Counted from the first letter of the stretch, positions 25,699 through 34,494 are shown. The stretch: DNA of 64,000 nucleotides from Pseudomonas subflava (GCF_023823685.1 NZ_JAMXBF010000009.1:62001-126000), one strand, 5' to 3'. Made by a program: numbers and translations. Notes: generated from the sequence alone by a model not told the origin.

Positions 25699-26403
25699 TC
25701 AATCCCTCGCCGGAATGTTCAGGCCGGCCGTCACCGCCGGGCGCTGGAGGAAGGCCTCGAGCACGCGGCGCACGTTGGTGAAGCGTTCGAATTGCACCAG
25801 TTCGCCGGCCTCGTAGAAGCCGATCAGGTTGCGCACCCAGGGGAAGGTCGCGATGTCGGCGATGCTGTACTGCTCGCCCATGATCCAGGCGCGGCCTTCC
25901 AGGTGCTTGTCGAGCACGCCGAGCAGGCGGGCGGACTCGGTCACGTAGCGGTCACGCGGGCGCTTGTCCTCGTAGTCCTTGCCGGCGAATTTGTGGAAGA
26001 AGCCGAGCTGGCCGAACATCGGGCCGATGCCGCCCATCTGGAACATCAGCCACTGCAGGCATTGGTAGCGGGCGGCCGGGTCCTGCGGCAGCAGCTCGCC
26101 GCTCTTCTCCGCCAGGTAGACGAGGATGGCGCCGGACTCGAATAGTGCCAGCGGCGCGCCGCTCGGCCCGTTGGGGTCGAGGATGGCGGGGATCTTGTTG
26201 TTCGGGTTGAGGGAGAGGAATTCCGGGCTCGTCTGGTCGTTGGTCTCGAAGCTGACCAGGTGCGGCTCGTAGGGCAGGCCGATCTCTTCCAGCATGATCG
26301 ACACCTTGACCCCGTTGGGCGTGGGCAGCGAATAGAGCTGCAGGCGGTCGGGCTGGGTGGCGGGCCATTTGCGCGTGATGGGGAAGGCGGACAGGTCTGG
26401 CAT
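25699..26403 (-). CDS. Glutathione S-transferase, YghU/YfcG-type (disulfide-bond oxidoreductase)
   Basis: A 234-residue GST. An N-terminal thioredoxin-like domain (LYSLPTPNGVKVSIMLEEIG, then NPNNKIPAI and FESGAILVYLAEK) is followed by an all-helical C-terminal domain with GEQYSIADIATFPWV. The TPNG motif replaces a catalytic Ser/Cys, as in the Nu-class YfcG/YghU enzymes, which act as glutathione-dependent disulfide reductases. The ATG at 26403 has GGAG upstream. Confidence 0.9.
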   Translation of the reverse strand: MPDLSAFPITRKWPATQPDRLQLYSLPTPNGVKVSIMLEEIGLPYEPHLVSFETNDQTSPEFLSLNPNNKIPAILDPNGPSGAPLALFESGAILVYLAEKSGELLPQDPAARYQCLQWLMFQMGGIGPMFGQLGFFHKFAGKDYEDKRPRDRYVTESARLLGVLDKHLEGRAWIMGEQYSIADIATFPWVRNLIGFYEAGELVQFERFTNVRRVLEAFLQRPAVTAGLNIPARD

Positions 26404-26525
26404 GGGAACTCCGGTATCTGGCGAGACGGTCAGGATAGCCGGCCGCCAGGGGCGACGACATCCTTACCTGACTCGGCGGAAGCCGGTATGGTTCGCCCTT
26501 TGGCTTTGTCGACAAGGAGAATCCC

Positions 26526-26963
26526 ATGAGCCTGCACGGCACCTATGACGAGCAGAACATCTTCGCCAAGATCATTCGCGGCGAGGCGCCCTGCTACAAG
26601 CTGTACGAGGACGACGACGTACTCGCCTTCCTCGATCTGTTCCCGCAGTCCTACGGCCACTGCCTGGTGATTCCGAAGAACGCGCCGGCACGCAACCTCC
26701 TGGAGATCGACGACGCCAACCTGGCCAAGCTGATGGCGGTGGTGCGCAAGCTGACCCAGGCGGTGGTGGACGAGCTGGAGCCGGCCGGCGTGCAGGTGGC
26801 GCAGTTCAACGGCGCCCCGGCGGGGCAGACGGTGTTCCATATCCACATGCACATCGTGCCGCGCTATGAGGGCGACCAGCTCGGCATCCACGCCAGCAAC
26901 CAGGCCGACGCCGATCAGCTGAAGGCGCTGCAGGCGCGGTTGGTCAAGCGCATCAACGGCTGA
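26526..26963 (+). CDS. HIT family nucleotide hydrolase
   Basis: A 145-residue histidine-triad protein with the catalytic motif HIHMHIVPR near residues 101-109 and the family start IFAKIIRGEAPCYKLYED. HIT proteins cleave nucleoside phosphoramidates or dinucleotides. It is a single gene with a shared terminator downstream. Confidence 0.93.
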   Translation: MSLHGTYDEQNIFAKIIRGEAPCYKLYEDDDVLAFLDLFPQSYGHCLVIPKNAPARNLLEIDDANLAKLMAVVRKLTQAVVDELEPAGVQVAQFNGAPAGQTVFHIHMHIVPRYEGDQLGIHASNQADADQLKALQARLVKRING

Positions 26964-26976
26964 GGCGATCGCATAC

Positions 26977-27013
26977 AAAAACGCCGCGTTCCGGGTGGAG
27001 CGCGGCGTTTTCT
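26977..27013. terminator. Bidirectional Rho-independent terminator
   Basis: The stem ACGCCGCG/CGCGGCGT (26981-26988 with 27001-27008) is flanked by A and T runs on both sides. It serves the HIT gene on the plus strand and the converging DUF2790 gene on the minus strand. Confidence 0.85.
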
Positions 27014-27030
27014 TTGGGTCGGGACATCGA

Positions 27031-27306
27031 TCAGCCGTTCTGGCTGTCGATGCTGCGGCCGCCCCATTCCAGGTAGCGCACCTTGTGCACTTCGCCCTGG
27101 CTGTCGCGGTACACCATCACGCTGGAAACCACGCCGCTCTTCTGCGAGTTGTCGGTGCGTTGCAGCACGCTGGCGACGTCGAGCTGCATGCCGTAGTGGT
27201 AGTCCACCACCGGGACGCCGGCCCCGGCCTGGGTGACGGCGTCGTCGGCGAAGGCCAGCGGGGCGATGCTGGAGATAACGGCGGAAACGAAGGATGCGAT
27301 TTTCAT
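27031..27306 (-). CDS. DUF2790 family secreted protein
   Basis: A 91-residue protein with a signal peptide (cleavage after PLAFA) and the DUF2790 pattern VVDYHYGMQLDVASVL, CxxVxA-like VMVYRDSQGEVHKVRYLEWG. This family is largely restricted to Pseudomonas and has been linked to copper or stress responses in some species, but no activity is known. A GGAGAACAT context supports the start. Confidence 0.85.
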   Translation of the reverse strand: MKIASFVSAVISSIAPLAFADDAVTQAGAGVPVVDYHYGMQLDVASVLQRTDNSQKSGVVSSVMVYRDSQGEVHKVRYLEWGGRSIDSQNG

Positions 27307-27498
27307 GCGGATGTTCTCCTGTCGGTAATGGGCTGAGGTTGCCGGCAGCTTCTCGTGCGTGTGCGCTCTCGCTGGGGAGCGCGGGTCACCGAGTGGCGCT
27401 TGCGTCGGCTCGCTCTACGGGGCTAATCAAACCATCGCCGGCCGGGCCGGCAGAAATTGATGCTTGTGCTAATGGGCATCAGCCCCGTCGATGCCCTC

Positions 27499-28125
27499 TC
27501 AGCGCCCCGCGATGGCGCGCTGGTTGGACAGGTAGATGTTGTCCGGCTGCGGCACCTCGCCGGTGGCCAGGGCGTTGATCCAGTCGTCGGTGCTGAGCAC
27601 GGCGGCGAAGCCGGTGTGCATGACCACGGTGAACACCCGGTGGATCTCCTCGGCGGTGGCCGCGCCCATGGCGTTGCGGTAGGGCGGCGAGCCGGCGGCG
27701 TCGTGCAGCAGCTCGACGTTCCAGCCTTCGTGGTGGGCCTGGCGCACGGTGGAGTCGTCGCAGTTGTGGGTCATGTAGCCGATCACGCTGAGGGTGTCGA
27801 TCTGGTGCCGCTTGAGGTAGTCGGCCAGGTCGGTGCCGGCGAAGGAGCTGGCCATCTGCTTCTGGATGAAGTGGTCACGCGGGCGCTCGCCCACCAGCGG
27901 GTGCAGCTCGGCGTTGTGGCTGCCGCTGGCGAAGATCGGCGCGCTCTCCGGCAGCAGATGCTGGATGACGATCACCGGGATGCCAGCGGCGGTGGCGGCG
28001 TCCATGGCGCGGCCGATGTTGTTCATCGACTGCTCGATGGGCGGGTACTCGATGCGCAGGTTGCCGGTGACGTACTCGTTCTGCACGTCGATAACGATCA
28101 GGGCGCGTTTCGGTTGCGGGTTCAT
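27499..28125 (-). CDS. Isochorismatase-like cysteine hydrolase
   Basis: A 208-residue protein of the isochorismatase/nicotinamidase superfamily. The catalytic triad candidates are the aspartate of VIDVQNEY (residue 13), the lysine of HFIQKQMASSF, and the cysteine of THNCDDSTVRQA, with the usual cis-peptide region before it. Such enzymes hydrolyse amides or vinyl ethers. The ATG at 28125 has GAGGAA upstream. It is divergent from a GlxA-type regulator gene with a 132-base shared promoter region, so that regulator is its likely controller. Confidence 0.87.
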   Translation of the reverse strand: MNPQPKRALIVIDVQNEYVTGNLRIEYPPIEQSMNNIGRAMDAATAAGIPVIVIQHLLPESAPIFASGSHNAELHPLVGERPRDHFIQKQMASSFAGTDLADYLKRHQIDTLSVIGYMTHNCDDSTVRQAHHEGWNVELLHDAAGSPPYRNAMGAATAEEIHRVFTVVMHTGFAAVLSTDDWINALATGEVPQPDNIYLSNQRAIAGR

Positions 28126-28257
28126 GGCGGGTTCCTCTTGTTCTACGGGGTGGTGGTGGATGGAGAGATTGTTCTGCCGCCGCGCATCACTCCGTGAGTG
28201 GCCCATAAGCCAGGTTGCGCTAAGATCGGGCCAAATCCTTCGCCCGGGCCACCTGCC

Positions 28258-29205
28258 ATGTCCCCGCACCGCATCGCCGTGGTCGCCTTCGACCACATCA
28301 CGCCGTTTCACCTTTCCGTGCCCTGCCTGGTGTTCGGCGACCTGGGGCTCGGCCCGGGCTACTACGAGCTGCGCGTCTGCGCCGCCGCGCCGGGCGCGTT
28401 GCCGACCACCGCCGGGTTCGATCTGCAGGTGGTGCACGGGTTGGAGGCGCTGGAGTGGGCGCAGACGGTGATCGTGCCCAGCTGGCACGAGCCGGACGAG
28501 CGTCCGCCGGGCCTGCTGCTGGAGGCGCTGGTGGCGGCCAGCGAGCGCGGCGCGCGGCTGGTCGGGCTATGCCTGGGCGCCTATGTGCTGGCCGAGGCGG
28601 GCCTGCTCGACGGCCGCCGCGCCACCACCCACTGGGCCTGGGCCCAGGACTTTGCGCGGCGTTTCCCGCAGGTGACGCTGGACGCCGACGTGCTCTATCT
28701 GGAAGACGGCAACCTGCTGACCTCCGCCGGTACCGCGGCCGGCATCGACTGCTGCCTGCACCTGATGCGTCAGCAGCACGGCGCCGAGTTGGCCAATCGG
28801 GTGGCGCGGCGCCTGGTGGTGCCGCCGCATCGCCAGGGCGGGCAGGCGCAGTTCATCGAGCAGCCGCTGCCGGCCACGGCCCGGGACGACCGCCTCGCGG
28901 ATCTGCTGGATTGGGTGCGTGCCAGCCTGGACCGGCCCCATAGCCTGGACAGCCTGGCGGAGCGCGCGCTGATGAGCCGGCGCAGTTTCACCCGGCACTT
29001 TCGCCAGCTCACCGGCACCACGGTCGGCGAGTGGCTGCTGGCCGAACGCCTGGCGCTCTGCCAGCGCCTGCTGGAAACCACCGAGCAGAGCGTGGAGGCG
29101 ATCTCCGCGCTGGCCGGCTTCGGTTCGCCGGTGTCGTTGCGGCACCACTTCGGCCGCGCTTTTGGCGTATCGCCGAGCGCGTGGCGTCAGGTGTTTCGCG
29201 GGTAA
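28258..29205 (+). CDS. GlxA-type transcriptional regulator (DJ-1/PfpI plus AraC)
   Basis: A 315-residue regulator with an N-terminal DJ-1/PfpI-like domain (nucleophile elbow LVGLCLGAYVLAEAG, then TTHWAWA) and a C-terminal AraC helix-turn-helix (LDSLAERALMSRRSFTRHFRQLTG, and EAISALAGFGSPVSLRHHFGRAFG). GlxA-family members control amine and quaternary-ammonium metabolism in Pseudomonas (GbdR and CdhR are relatives). It is divergent from the isochorismatase-like gene, its probable target. Confidence 0.9.
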   Translation: MSPHRIAVVAFDHITPFHLSVPCLVFGDLGLGPGYYELRVCAAAPGALPTTAGFDLQVVHGLEALEWAQTVIVPSWHEPDERPPGLLLEALVAASERGARLVGLCLGAYVLAEAGLLDGRRATTHWAWAQDFARRFPQVTLDADVLYLEDGNLLTSAGTAAGIDCCLHLMRQQHGAELANRVARRLVVPPHRQGGQAQFIEQPLPATARDDRLADLLDWVRASLDRPHSLDSLAERALMSRRSFTRHFRQLTGTTVGEWLLAERLALCQRLLETTEQSVEAISALAGFGSPVSLRHHFGRAFGVSPSAWRQVFRG

Positions 29206-29234
29206 AAAGAAGCCAGGCCCATGACGAGCCTGGC
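29203..29234 (-). terminator. Rho-independent terminator of the small secreted protein gene
   Basis: On the minus strand GCCAGGC...GCCTGGC forms a stem followed by TTCTTTTT. It ends transcription of the gene at 29248-29613 and slightly overlaps the end of the converging regulator gene. Confidence 0.75.
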
Positions 29235-29247
29235 AGGAGTGAAACGA

Positions 29248-29613
29248 TCAGGACGCGCCGGCGGGGGTGCAGACCAGGCTGGCATCGCTCTCCTGGCCGG
29301 CGGCGCGGGCGTCCACGCGCAGGGTCGCGCTCTCGCCGGGTGCCAGGCGGGCCTTTTGCTCGTGGGTCTCGGTGGCGGTGGGGCCCGGGTCGACGGTGCA
29401 TTCCACCACCTGGGTATCGCGGTTGGTCAGCTTCAGCACCAGGGTGGCATTGCCGGTGACCGGGCCGGCGGCGCCGGTGTTGTCCTGGGCCGTCAGCGGG
29501 CTGCTGCTGGTTTCGATCTGCAGGCCGTTGAGCTGTTCGCTGATTTCGCCGTCGGCCAGGGCCAGCAGCGGCAGGCAGGCGGCGAAGCCGCCGCAGAGAA
29601 GCATCGCTTTCAT
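29248..29613 (-). CDS. Small secreted protein, paralogue of the gene at 43497
   Basis: A 121-residue protein with a signal peptide (ALADGEI). The mature part has EISEQLNGLQIE, conserved cysteines in VVECTVD and SLVCTP, and LAPGESATLRVDARA. The protein at 43497-43811 has the same plan (EKQLNGAEVS, AKCDARFRNGP, LKPGESVTLTVRFAR, VDLTC), so the two are diverged paralogues with one probable disulfide. No function is known. The ATG at 29613 begins a proper signal peptide; an upstream start would add 45 unrelated residues. Confidence 0.7.
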   Translation of the reverse strand: MKAMLLCGGFAACLPLLALADGEISEQLNGLQIETSSSPLTAQDNTGAAGPVTGNATLVLKLTNRDTQVVECTVDPGPTATETHEQKARLAPGESATLRVDARAAGQESDASLVCTPAGAS

Positions 29614-29750
29614 GTCGTTTTTCCTCACGCGGGCTGTTGCTGTGTAGAGGCCGGCGCGCGCCGCGAGGTTCAGGGATTTTTCGGGGCTTGAGCCGCAGGC
29701 GTCTAGCGCCAATACTGGGCCGACCCCACGCACGCCCAAGGAGGGCATAC

Positions 29751-30188
29751 ATGCGCCACTTCCTCTCCGTTCTTCCCCTGGTTCTGCTGGCCGGCTGTTC
29801 GTCGTTCCGCCCCGATGCCGAGCACATCACCCCGGTGCCCGGTGACCGGGTGCTGGCCTATCAGGAGGAGCAACAGAACGGCGGCCGCCTGGTGGTGAAC
29901 CGCGACATGGGCCTGATGGGCGGCGGTTGCTACGTGGCCATCGAGGTCGACCGCAAGCTGGCCGCGCGCATCGGCATGGCCGAGGTGGTCAGCTTCAACG
30001 TCCCGGCCGGCACCCGCGTGCTGGGCCTGACCATCGACCCGCTGGACGACACCCTCTGCGGCATGGGCCGCCTGCACAAGGAGGTGGCGGTGAAGGTGGC
30101 GCCGGGCAGTACCCAGTATTTCCACATCGTCAGCGAGAACCGTGGCGGCTTCGACATCCGCCCTGACGACAAGCCGCCGCAGCCCTGA
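29751..30188 (+). CDS. Putative lipoprotein
   Basis: A 145-residue protein with a lipoprotein signal (LVLLAGCSS, cleavage before Cys16). The mature domain has GGRLVVNRDMGLMGGGCYVAI and FNVPAGTRVLGL, a pattern seen in many short beta-rich lipoproteins of unknown function (DUF2846-like). It overlaps nothing; the next gene starts two bases after its stop, so the two form an operon. Confidence 0.7.
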   Translation: MRHFLSVLPLVLLAGCSSFRPDAEHITPVPGDRVLAYQEEQQNGGRLVVNRDMGLMGGGCYVAIEVDRKLAARIGMAEVVSFNVPAGTRVLGLTIDPLDDTLCGMGRLHKEVAVKVAPGSTQYFHIVSENRGGFDIRPDDKPPQP

Positions 30189-30190
30189 TC

Positions 30191-30496
30191 GTGACGCACC
30201 CGGCCCGGGGCGCGACCTGCGCCGCACTGCTGCTGATCGGCCTGCCGGCACTCGCCGCGCAGTGGCCTGCGGGCGGGCGCGAGACCTTTCGTAACGGCTG
30301 CGAGGACAGCGCCGGCCAGGCCCTGGGCCAGGAGCGGGCGCAACGCTACTGCGCCTGCACGCTGACGCGCATCGACCGCGACTTCTCCGCGACCGAGATC
30401 GCCGCGCTGGACAAGGCCGAACTGCCGGAGCCGCTGGTGGCACGCCTGCAGCGGGTGTCCCAGACGTGCCTGGCTGAGCTGGACGGGCAGGGCTAG
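30191..30496 (+). CDS. Small secreted cysteine-containing protein
   Basis: A 101-residue protein with a probable signal peptide (ALLLIGLPALA) and four cysteines in the mature part (NGCED, YCACT, QTCLA), suggesting two disulfides. The C-terminal section (LTRIDRDFSATEIAALDK) resembles other short periplasmic proteins of unknown function. The start is a GTG two bases after the lipoprotein gene, indicating translational coupling. Confidence 0.6.
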   Translation: MTHPARGATCAALLLIGLPALAAQWPAGGRETFRNGCEDSAGQALGQERAQRYCACTLTRIDRDFSATEIAALDKAELPEPLVARLQRVSQTCLAELDGQG

Positions 30497-30497
30497 G

Positions 30498-31412
30498 TCA
30501 GGGCCGCCACAGCGGGTCGTTGCCCATCACTTCGGTGGCCCAGTCGGCGAATGCCCGCACCCGCGCGGAGAGGCGCCGCGAGTAGGGATAGACCAGGCTC
30601 ATCGGCATGCTCTCCAGTTGCCACTGCGGCAACATTTCCACCAGCCGGCCGTCGGCCAGCGGCTGCTCGGCTTCGGCGCGGGGTATGCCGACGAATCCCA
30701 GGCCGGCCTCGGCAGCCGCGATGTAGGCACCGCCGCTGTTGAAACGCATGGTCGGCTCCTGCTCGATGACGAACCGTTCTTCGCCGCGGTGCAACACGTT
30801 GACCTTCTGCCGGCCGCTGGCCGGGAACACGAACGCGAGAAAGTGCAGCGCGGCGAGGTCGCGCGGGTGCTGCAGCGGCGGATGCTGCGCCAGGTATTGG
30901 GGGGTGGCGCAGAGCACGAAACGCATCTTGCCGATGGGCTTGCACACCAGGTCCGGCGTGCTCACCTCGCCGCCGCGGATGGCGCAGTCCACGCCTTCCT
31001 GCACCAGGTCGACGACGCGTTCGCTGCAGCCCAGGTCGAGATGGATCAGCGGATGGCGCGCGACGAAGTCGGGCAGCGAGGGAATGATCAGGAAGCGGCC
31101 GAGGGGCGAGGGCATCTCCACCTTGACCCGACCGCGGGCCGCGCCGCGGCTCTGCGAGACGCTGGTTTCCAGTTCGTCGATGTCGTCCAGCACCACGCGG
31201 GCGCGCTCGTAGTAGGCGTTGCCCTCCGAGGTGGGCGTCACGCGGCGGGTGGTGCGGTGCAGCAGCTTGACGCCGAGCTGGGTTTCCAGTGCCAGCACCT
31301 GGCCGGACACGGTGGTCTTGGCCAGGCCGAGGGCGTCGGCGGCGCGGGTGAAGCTGCCGAGTTCGACGATGCGGCAGAAGGCGCGCATCGCTTCCAGGCG
31401 GTCGAAGGCCAT
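30498..31412 (-). CDS. LysR-family transcriptional regulator
   Basis: A 304-residue LysR regulator. The N-terminal winged helix-turn-helix (FCRIVELGSFTRAADALGLAKTTVSGQVLALE) is followed by a substrate-binding domain; the HRTTRRVTPTSEG and RGRVKVEMPSPLGRFLI segments place it in the group of regulators of reductases and quinone-type enzymes. It is divergent from the AhpD-like/cupin operon 114 bases away, the likely target. Confidence 0.9.
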   Translation of the reverse strand: MAFDRLEAMRAFCRIVELGSFTRAADALGLAKTTVSGQVLALETQLGVKLLHRTTRRVTPTSEGNAYYERARVVLDDIDELETSVSQSRGAARGRVKVEMPSPLGRFLIIPSLPDFVARHPLIHLDLGCSERVVDLVQEGVDCAIRGGEVSTPDLVCKPIGKMRFVLCATPQYLAQHPPLQHPRDLAALHFLAFVFPASGRQKVNVLHRGEERFVIEQEPTMRFNSGGAYIAAAEAGLGFVGIPRAEAEQPLADGRLVEMLPQWQLESMPMSLVYPYSRRLSARVRAFADWATEVMGNDPLWRP

Positions 31413-31525
31413 TGTCCGTTTCTCCGCACAATGTTTACGGGTGCGGCCAATTTATCCGTTAACGGCCGGGTAATACAGTGGCGACCATTCCCGGTACGGC
31501 ACCGGGCTCTTTCGGAGAGATCGCC

Positions 31526-31972
31526 ATGATGACCAGCAAGCGCAACCACTATCACCAGACCGCGCCCGACGTGTTCAAGGCCATGTACGCCCTCGAGCAG
31601 ACCCAGGCGGCGTTCCCGCTGGAGAACTCGCTGCGCGAGCTGATCAAGGTGCGCGCCTCGCAGCTCAACGGCTGCGCGCTGTGCCTGGACATGCACAGCG
31701 CCGACGCGCTGAAGCAGGGCGAGTCGGCCCGTCGCCTGCTGGCCCTGGGCGCCTGGGAAGACGCGCCGTTCTTCACCGAGCGCGAACGCGCCGCGCTGCT
31801 GTGGACCGACACCCTGACCCTGCTGCCGCAGCGCCATGCCTCGGATGCCGTGTACGCGGAGGTGGCCGCCCAGTTCGGCGAGCGCGAGATCGCCGAGCTG
31901 ACCCTGGCCATCGTCACCATCAACGCGTGGAACCGCTTCGGTGTCGGTTTCGCCATGCAGCCGGCGCAGTGA
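31526..31972 (+). CDS. Carboxymuconolactone decarboxylase/AhpD-like protein
   Basis: A 148-residue protein of the AhpD/carboxymuconolactone decarboxylase family, with the redox motif CALCLDMHSADA (CxxC followed by His) at about residues 49-60. Such proteins reduce peroxide-related substrates or act as small disulfide oxidoreductases. Two ATGs stand together at 31526 and 31529 behind a GGAGAG ribosome site. It leads an operon with a cupin gene five bases downstream and a small hypothetical gene, and is divergent from a LysR regulator. Confidence 0.9.
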   Translation: MMTSKRNHYHQTAPDVFKAMYALEQTQAAFPLENSLRELIKVRASQLNGCALCLDMHSADALKQGESARRLLALGAWEDAPFFTERERAALLWTDTLTLLPQRHASDAVYAEVAAQFGEREIAELTLAIVTINAWNRFGVGFAMQPAQ

Positions 31973-31977
31973 TCGCC

Positions 31978-32376
31978 ATGCGCAGGTCGATCGCGCTATT
32001 CGCCTTGTCCGTCCTGGTCAGCGCCGCCGCGCTGGGCCATGGCGGCGAGGAAACGGTGACGCCGATTGCCGCCGCGCAGCTGCCGGCGCAGGCGGGCAGC
32101 CATGCTCAGGCGCTGCGGGTGGAGTTCGCCCCCGGGCAGACATCGGTGCCGCACCGGCATCCGGGCCCGGTGTTCGTGGTGGTGGTCAGCGGCGAGGTGG
32201 AGTCGGCGCTGGACGATCAACCGCCGCAGCGCTTCAAGGCCGGCGAGGCCTGGTACGAGGCGCCGGGCCAGGTGCACCGCGTCACCCGCAATCCCAGCGC
32301 GCGCGAGCCGGCCGTGCTGGTGGCCTGGCTGCTGTCCGACGGCGACACGCCGCTGGTCACGCCCGTTTCCCCTTGA
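31978..32376 (+). CDS. Secreted cupin-domain protein
   Basis: A 132-residue protein with a signal peptide (SAAALGHGG) and one cupin barrel: the first motif carries the metal ligands in PHRHPGPVFVVVVSGEVES and the second has GEAWYEAPGQVHRV. It probably binds a metal in the periplasm; substrate unknown. It follows the AhpD-like gene after five bases, so the two are co-transcribed. Confidence 0.82.
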   Translation: MRRSIALFALSVLVSAAALGHGGEETVTPIAAAQLPAQAGSHAQALRVEFAPGQTSVPHRHPGPVFVVVVSGEVESALDDQPPQRFKAGEAWYEAPGQVHRVTRNPSAREPAVLVAWLLSDGDTPLVTPVSP

Positions 32377-32394
32377 TTCCCGTAGGAGGTCGCC

Positions 32395-32607
32395 ATGTTC
32401 CGCGCCGTGCTGATCGAGACCCTGGACCTGGACGAGCCGGCCCTGCGCCGGCGAATCGCCACGCTGGCGGCGCCGCCCGACTGGCGGCTGGAGCCGCTGG
32501 AGCAATGCTGGCGATTGTGGCTGGACGATTCCCAGGTCGAGCGCGTGTGCGGCGCGCTGCTGGGTTGCGGCTGGCTGCGCCGGCTGGAGTTCGCCGAGCC
32601 GGCCTAG
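32395..32607 (+). CDS. Hypothetical small protein
   Basis: A 70-residue soluble protein with no recognised domain: an acidic/leucine-rich first half and a second half with two Cys and several Trp (WRLWLDD, LLGCGWLRRLEF). A GTAGGAGGT ribosome site precedes the ATG and the gene follows the cupin gene after 18 bases, which supports its being real and part of that operon. Confidence 0.55.
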   Translation: MFRAVLIETLDLDEPALRRRIATLAAPPDWRLEPLEQCWRLWLDDSQVERVCGALLGCGWLRRLEFAEPA

Positions 32608-32628
32608 CGCAGTCGCGGTGGGAGATAT

Positions 32629-33240
32629 TCAGCGAGTCAGCGGCAGCGCCAGGCCCATGGCGCCGAACAGGCCGCCGCAGCAGCGGTTGAAACCGCGCCC
32701 GGCGCGTTCCAGCCAGGGGCGGGTGCGCTGGGCGGTGCGCGCCAGCAGGTACTCGGTGATGCCTTCGACCACGGCGAAGGTGGCGGCCATGACCACGAAC
32801 TGCAGCCACAGGCTGCGGGCCGGGTCGAGGAATTGCGGCAGGAAGGCGCCGAAGAACAGGATCACCTTGGGATTCGACAGCGCCGACAGCAGGCCCTGGC
32901 GGAACAGCTGCAGGCCGGGGCGCGGCGCGCTCGCTTCCAGGGGCGTGAGGTGCAGCGGCGGCGAGCGCCACAGCTGGATGCCGAGCCAGATCAGGTAGGC
33001 GGCGCCGACCCACTTGAGCACCAGCAGCGCGTGGGCCGAGGTCTCGAGCAGCGCGGCCAGGCCGAACATCGACAGCGCCATCAACAGTACGAAGCCGAGC
33101 ATGCCGCCGGTGACCGTCCACAGGGCGCGACGGTGACCGTAGAGCGCGCCATGGGTGAGTGCGAGCAGTCCGTTGGGGCCGGGTGTGAGCGACAGGCCGA
33201 TGACGGCGGTGAGATAGATCAGCCAGGTATGCAGGGCCAT
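32629..33240 (-). CDS. LysE-family amino acid exporter
   Basis: A 203-residue membrane protein with about six helices, the family start GLSLTPGPNGLLALTHG and the internal ALSNPKVILFFGAFLPQF motif. The substrate is unknown; the group includes homoserine, threonine and lysine exporters. It converges on the small hypothetical gene. Confidence 0.88.
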   Translation of the reverse strand: MALHTWLIYLTAVIGLSLTPGPNGLLALTHGALYGHRRALWTVTGGMLGFVLLMALSMFGLAALLETSAHALLVLKWVGAAYLIWLGIQLWRSPPLHLTPLEASAPRPGLQLFRQGLLSALSNPKVILFFGAFLPQFLDPARSLWLQFVVMAATFAVVEGITEYLLARTAQRTRPWLERAGRGFNRCCGGLFGAMGLALPLTR

Positions 33241-33496
33241 GGGCGGTAACCGTAACGACGCGAGGACAGAGTCGGGACATTAACGGATGGGTGACGGCGG
33301 TCACAAGACGAGCAACTCGGTATCGGGCGAAAAGCCCTTGCCAGAGCGGTTGGCGCGAGGCGATAGACGCGTCGGCGCGTTTTGTCCCTGTGCGCGTAAC
33401 AATCGCTGCTTAACTTGGCCTCGCCCGGAAGCGAGGCGCCTGCCGCCTCTCGCCCGGCAGCGCAATAACAACAACGAACCATAAGGAAATGTAGCG

Positions 33497-34462
33497 ATGC
33501 GTGCCCTAGCAGCTCTCACCCTGCTGGCCTTGAGTGCCGAGGTCAGCGCCCAATGTCCCGACTTCCAGAGCCCCGCCAACCCGCCCGGTTTCACCAACCC
33601 GGCGAAGAAGAAGTTCCGCCACTTCGGCAACCAGGTGCTGGCCGGCCTGTACAAGCCCTGGCACATGGTCCACGACCAGATGGTGCGCAGCGGCCAGGCC
33701 GCCACCGTCACCGCCAAGTTCGACTACGACGCCGTGCTGCACAAGGACCTGGAGGGCGAATACGTCCACGCCTACCTGTATGGCACCGGCATGAGCGGCT
33801 GGAGCTACCTGGGCCGCCACACCACCGACGGCGACGGCAAGATCAACGTGGCACTCGGCACCCGTCCGGTGGGCGAATACCGCCTGCGTTTCGTGGTCGA
33901 GGGCGACCTCAGCCGGGTCGACGGCTACCTCAGCGTGGTCGATCCCAGTCGCCCGGCCGTACTGTTCGACATCGACGGCACCCTGACCATCAACGACTTC
34001 GAGGCCTACGCCGACTACGTCGGGCTGAAGACCGCGCAGGCCTATTACTATGCGCCGCAGACGGTACAGGCCTACCGCGACAAGGGCTACCAGCTAGTGT
34101 TCCTTACCGCGCGGCCGTACTGGGTGACGAAGGATGCGCGCCAGTGGTTCGACTACCAGGGCCTGCCGCAGTGGCACTACCGCTCCAATCCCTACGGTGA
34201 CGGGCCGATCCCGCCGGACACCCAGGCGCACAAGACCAACTACGTGAAGTACCTGCGCGAGCAGGTCGGCCTGAACATCGTGCGCGCCTACGGCAACGCC
34301 ACCACCGACATCGCGGCTTATGCCGACGGCGGCATTCCCAAGGCGGAAACCTGGATCATCGGCCAGCACGCCGGTGAGAGCGGAACGCAGTCGGTCGGCG
34401 GCGACTACAGCTATCACTACAGCACCGTGGTGGCGACCACCCCGCCAGCCAACTGCAACTGA
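33497..34462 (+). CDS. Secreted LNS2 (lipin/Ned1/Smp2)-type HAD phosphatase
   Basis: A 321-residue protein with a signal peptide (cleavage near EVSAQ) and a C-terminal HAD domain of the LNS2 type: the nucleophile motif FDIDGTLTINDFEAY near residues 156-170, a second motif FLTARPYWVTK, and the C-terminal YGNATTDIAAYADGGIP. Eukaryotic LNS2 proteins dephosphorylate phosphatidic acid or bind phospholipids, so a role on phospholipids in the periplasm is a reasonable guess. A strong terminator follows. Confidence 0.8.
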   Translation: MRALAALTLLALSAEVSAQCPDFQSPANPPGFTNPAKKKFRHFGNQVLAGLYKPWHMVHDQMVRSGQAATVTAKFDYDAVLHKDLEGEYVHAYLYGTGMSGWSYLGRHTTDGDGKINVALGTRPVGEYRLRFVVEGDLSRVDGYLSVVDPSRPAVLFDIDGTLTINDFEAYADYVGLKTAQAYYYAPQTVQAYRDKGYQLVFLTARPYWVTKDARQWFDYQGLPQWHYRSNPYGDGPIPPDTQAHKTNYVKYLREQVGLNIVRAYGNATTDIAAYADGGIPKAETWIIGQHAGESGTQSVGGDYSYHYSTVVATTPPANCN

Positions 34463-34467
34463 AAACG

Positions 34468-34494
34468 AAAAAGGGGCCATGCGGCCCCTTTTTT
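34468..34494. terminator. Bidirectional Rho-independent terminator
   Basis: The stem AAGGGGCC/GGCCCCTT (34471-34478 with 34483-34490), with A residues before and T residues after, sits between the converging LNS2 and LysE genes. Confidence 0.88.
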
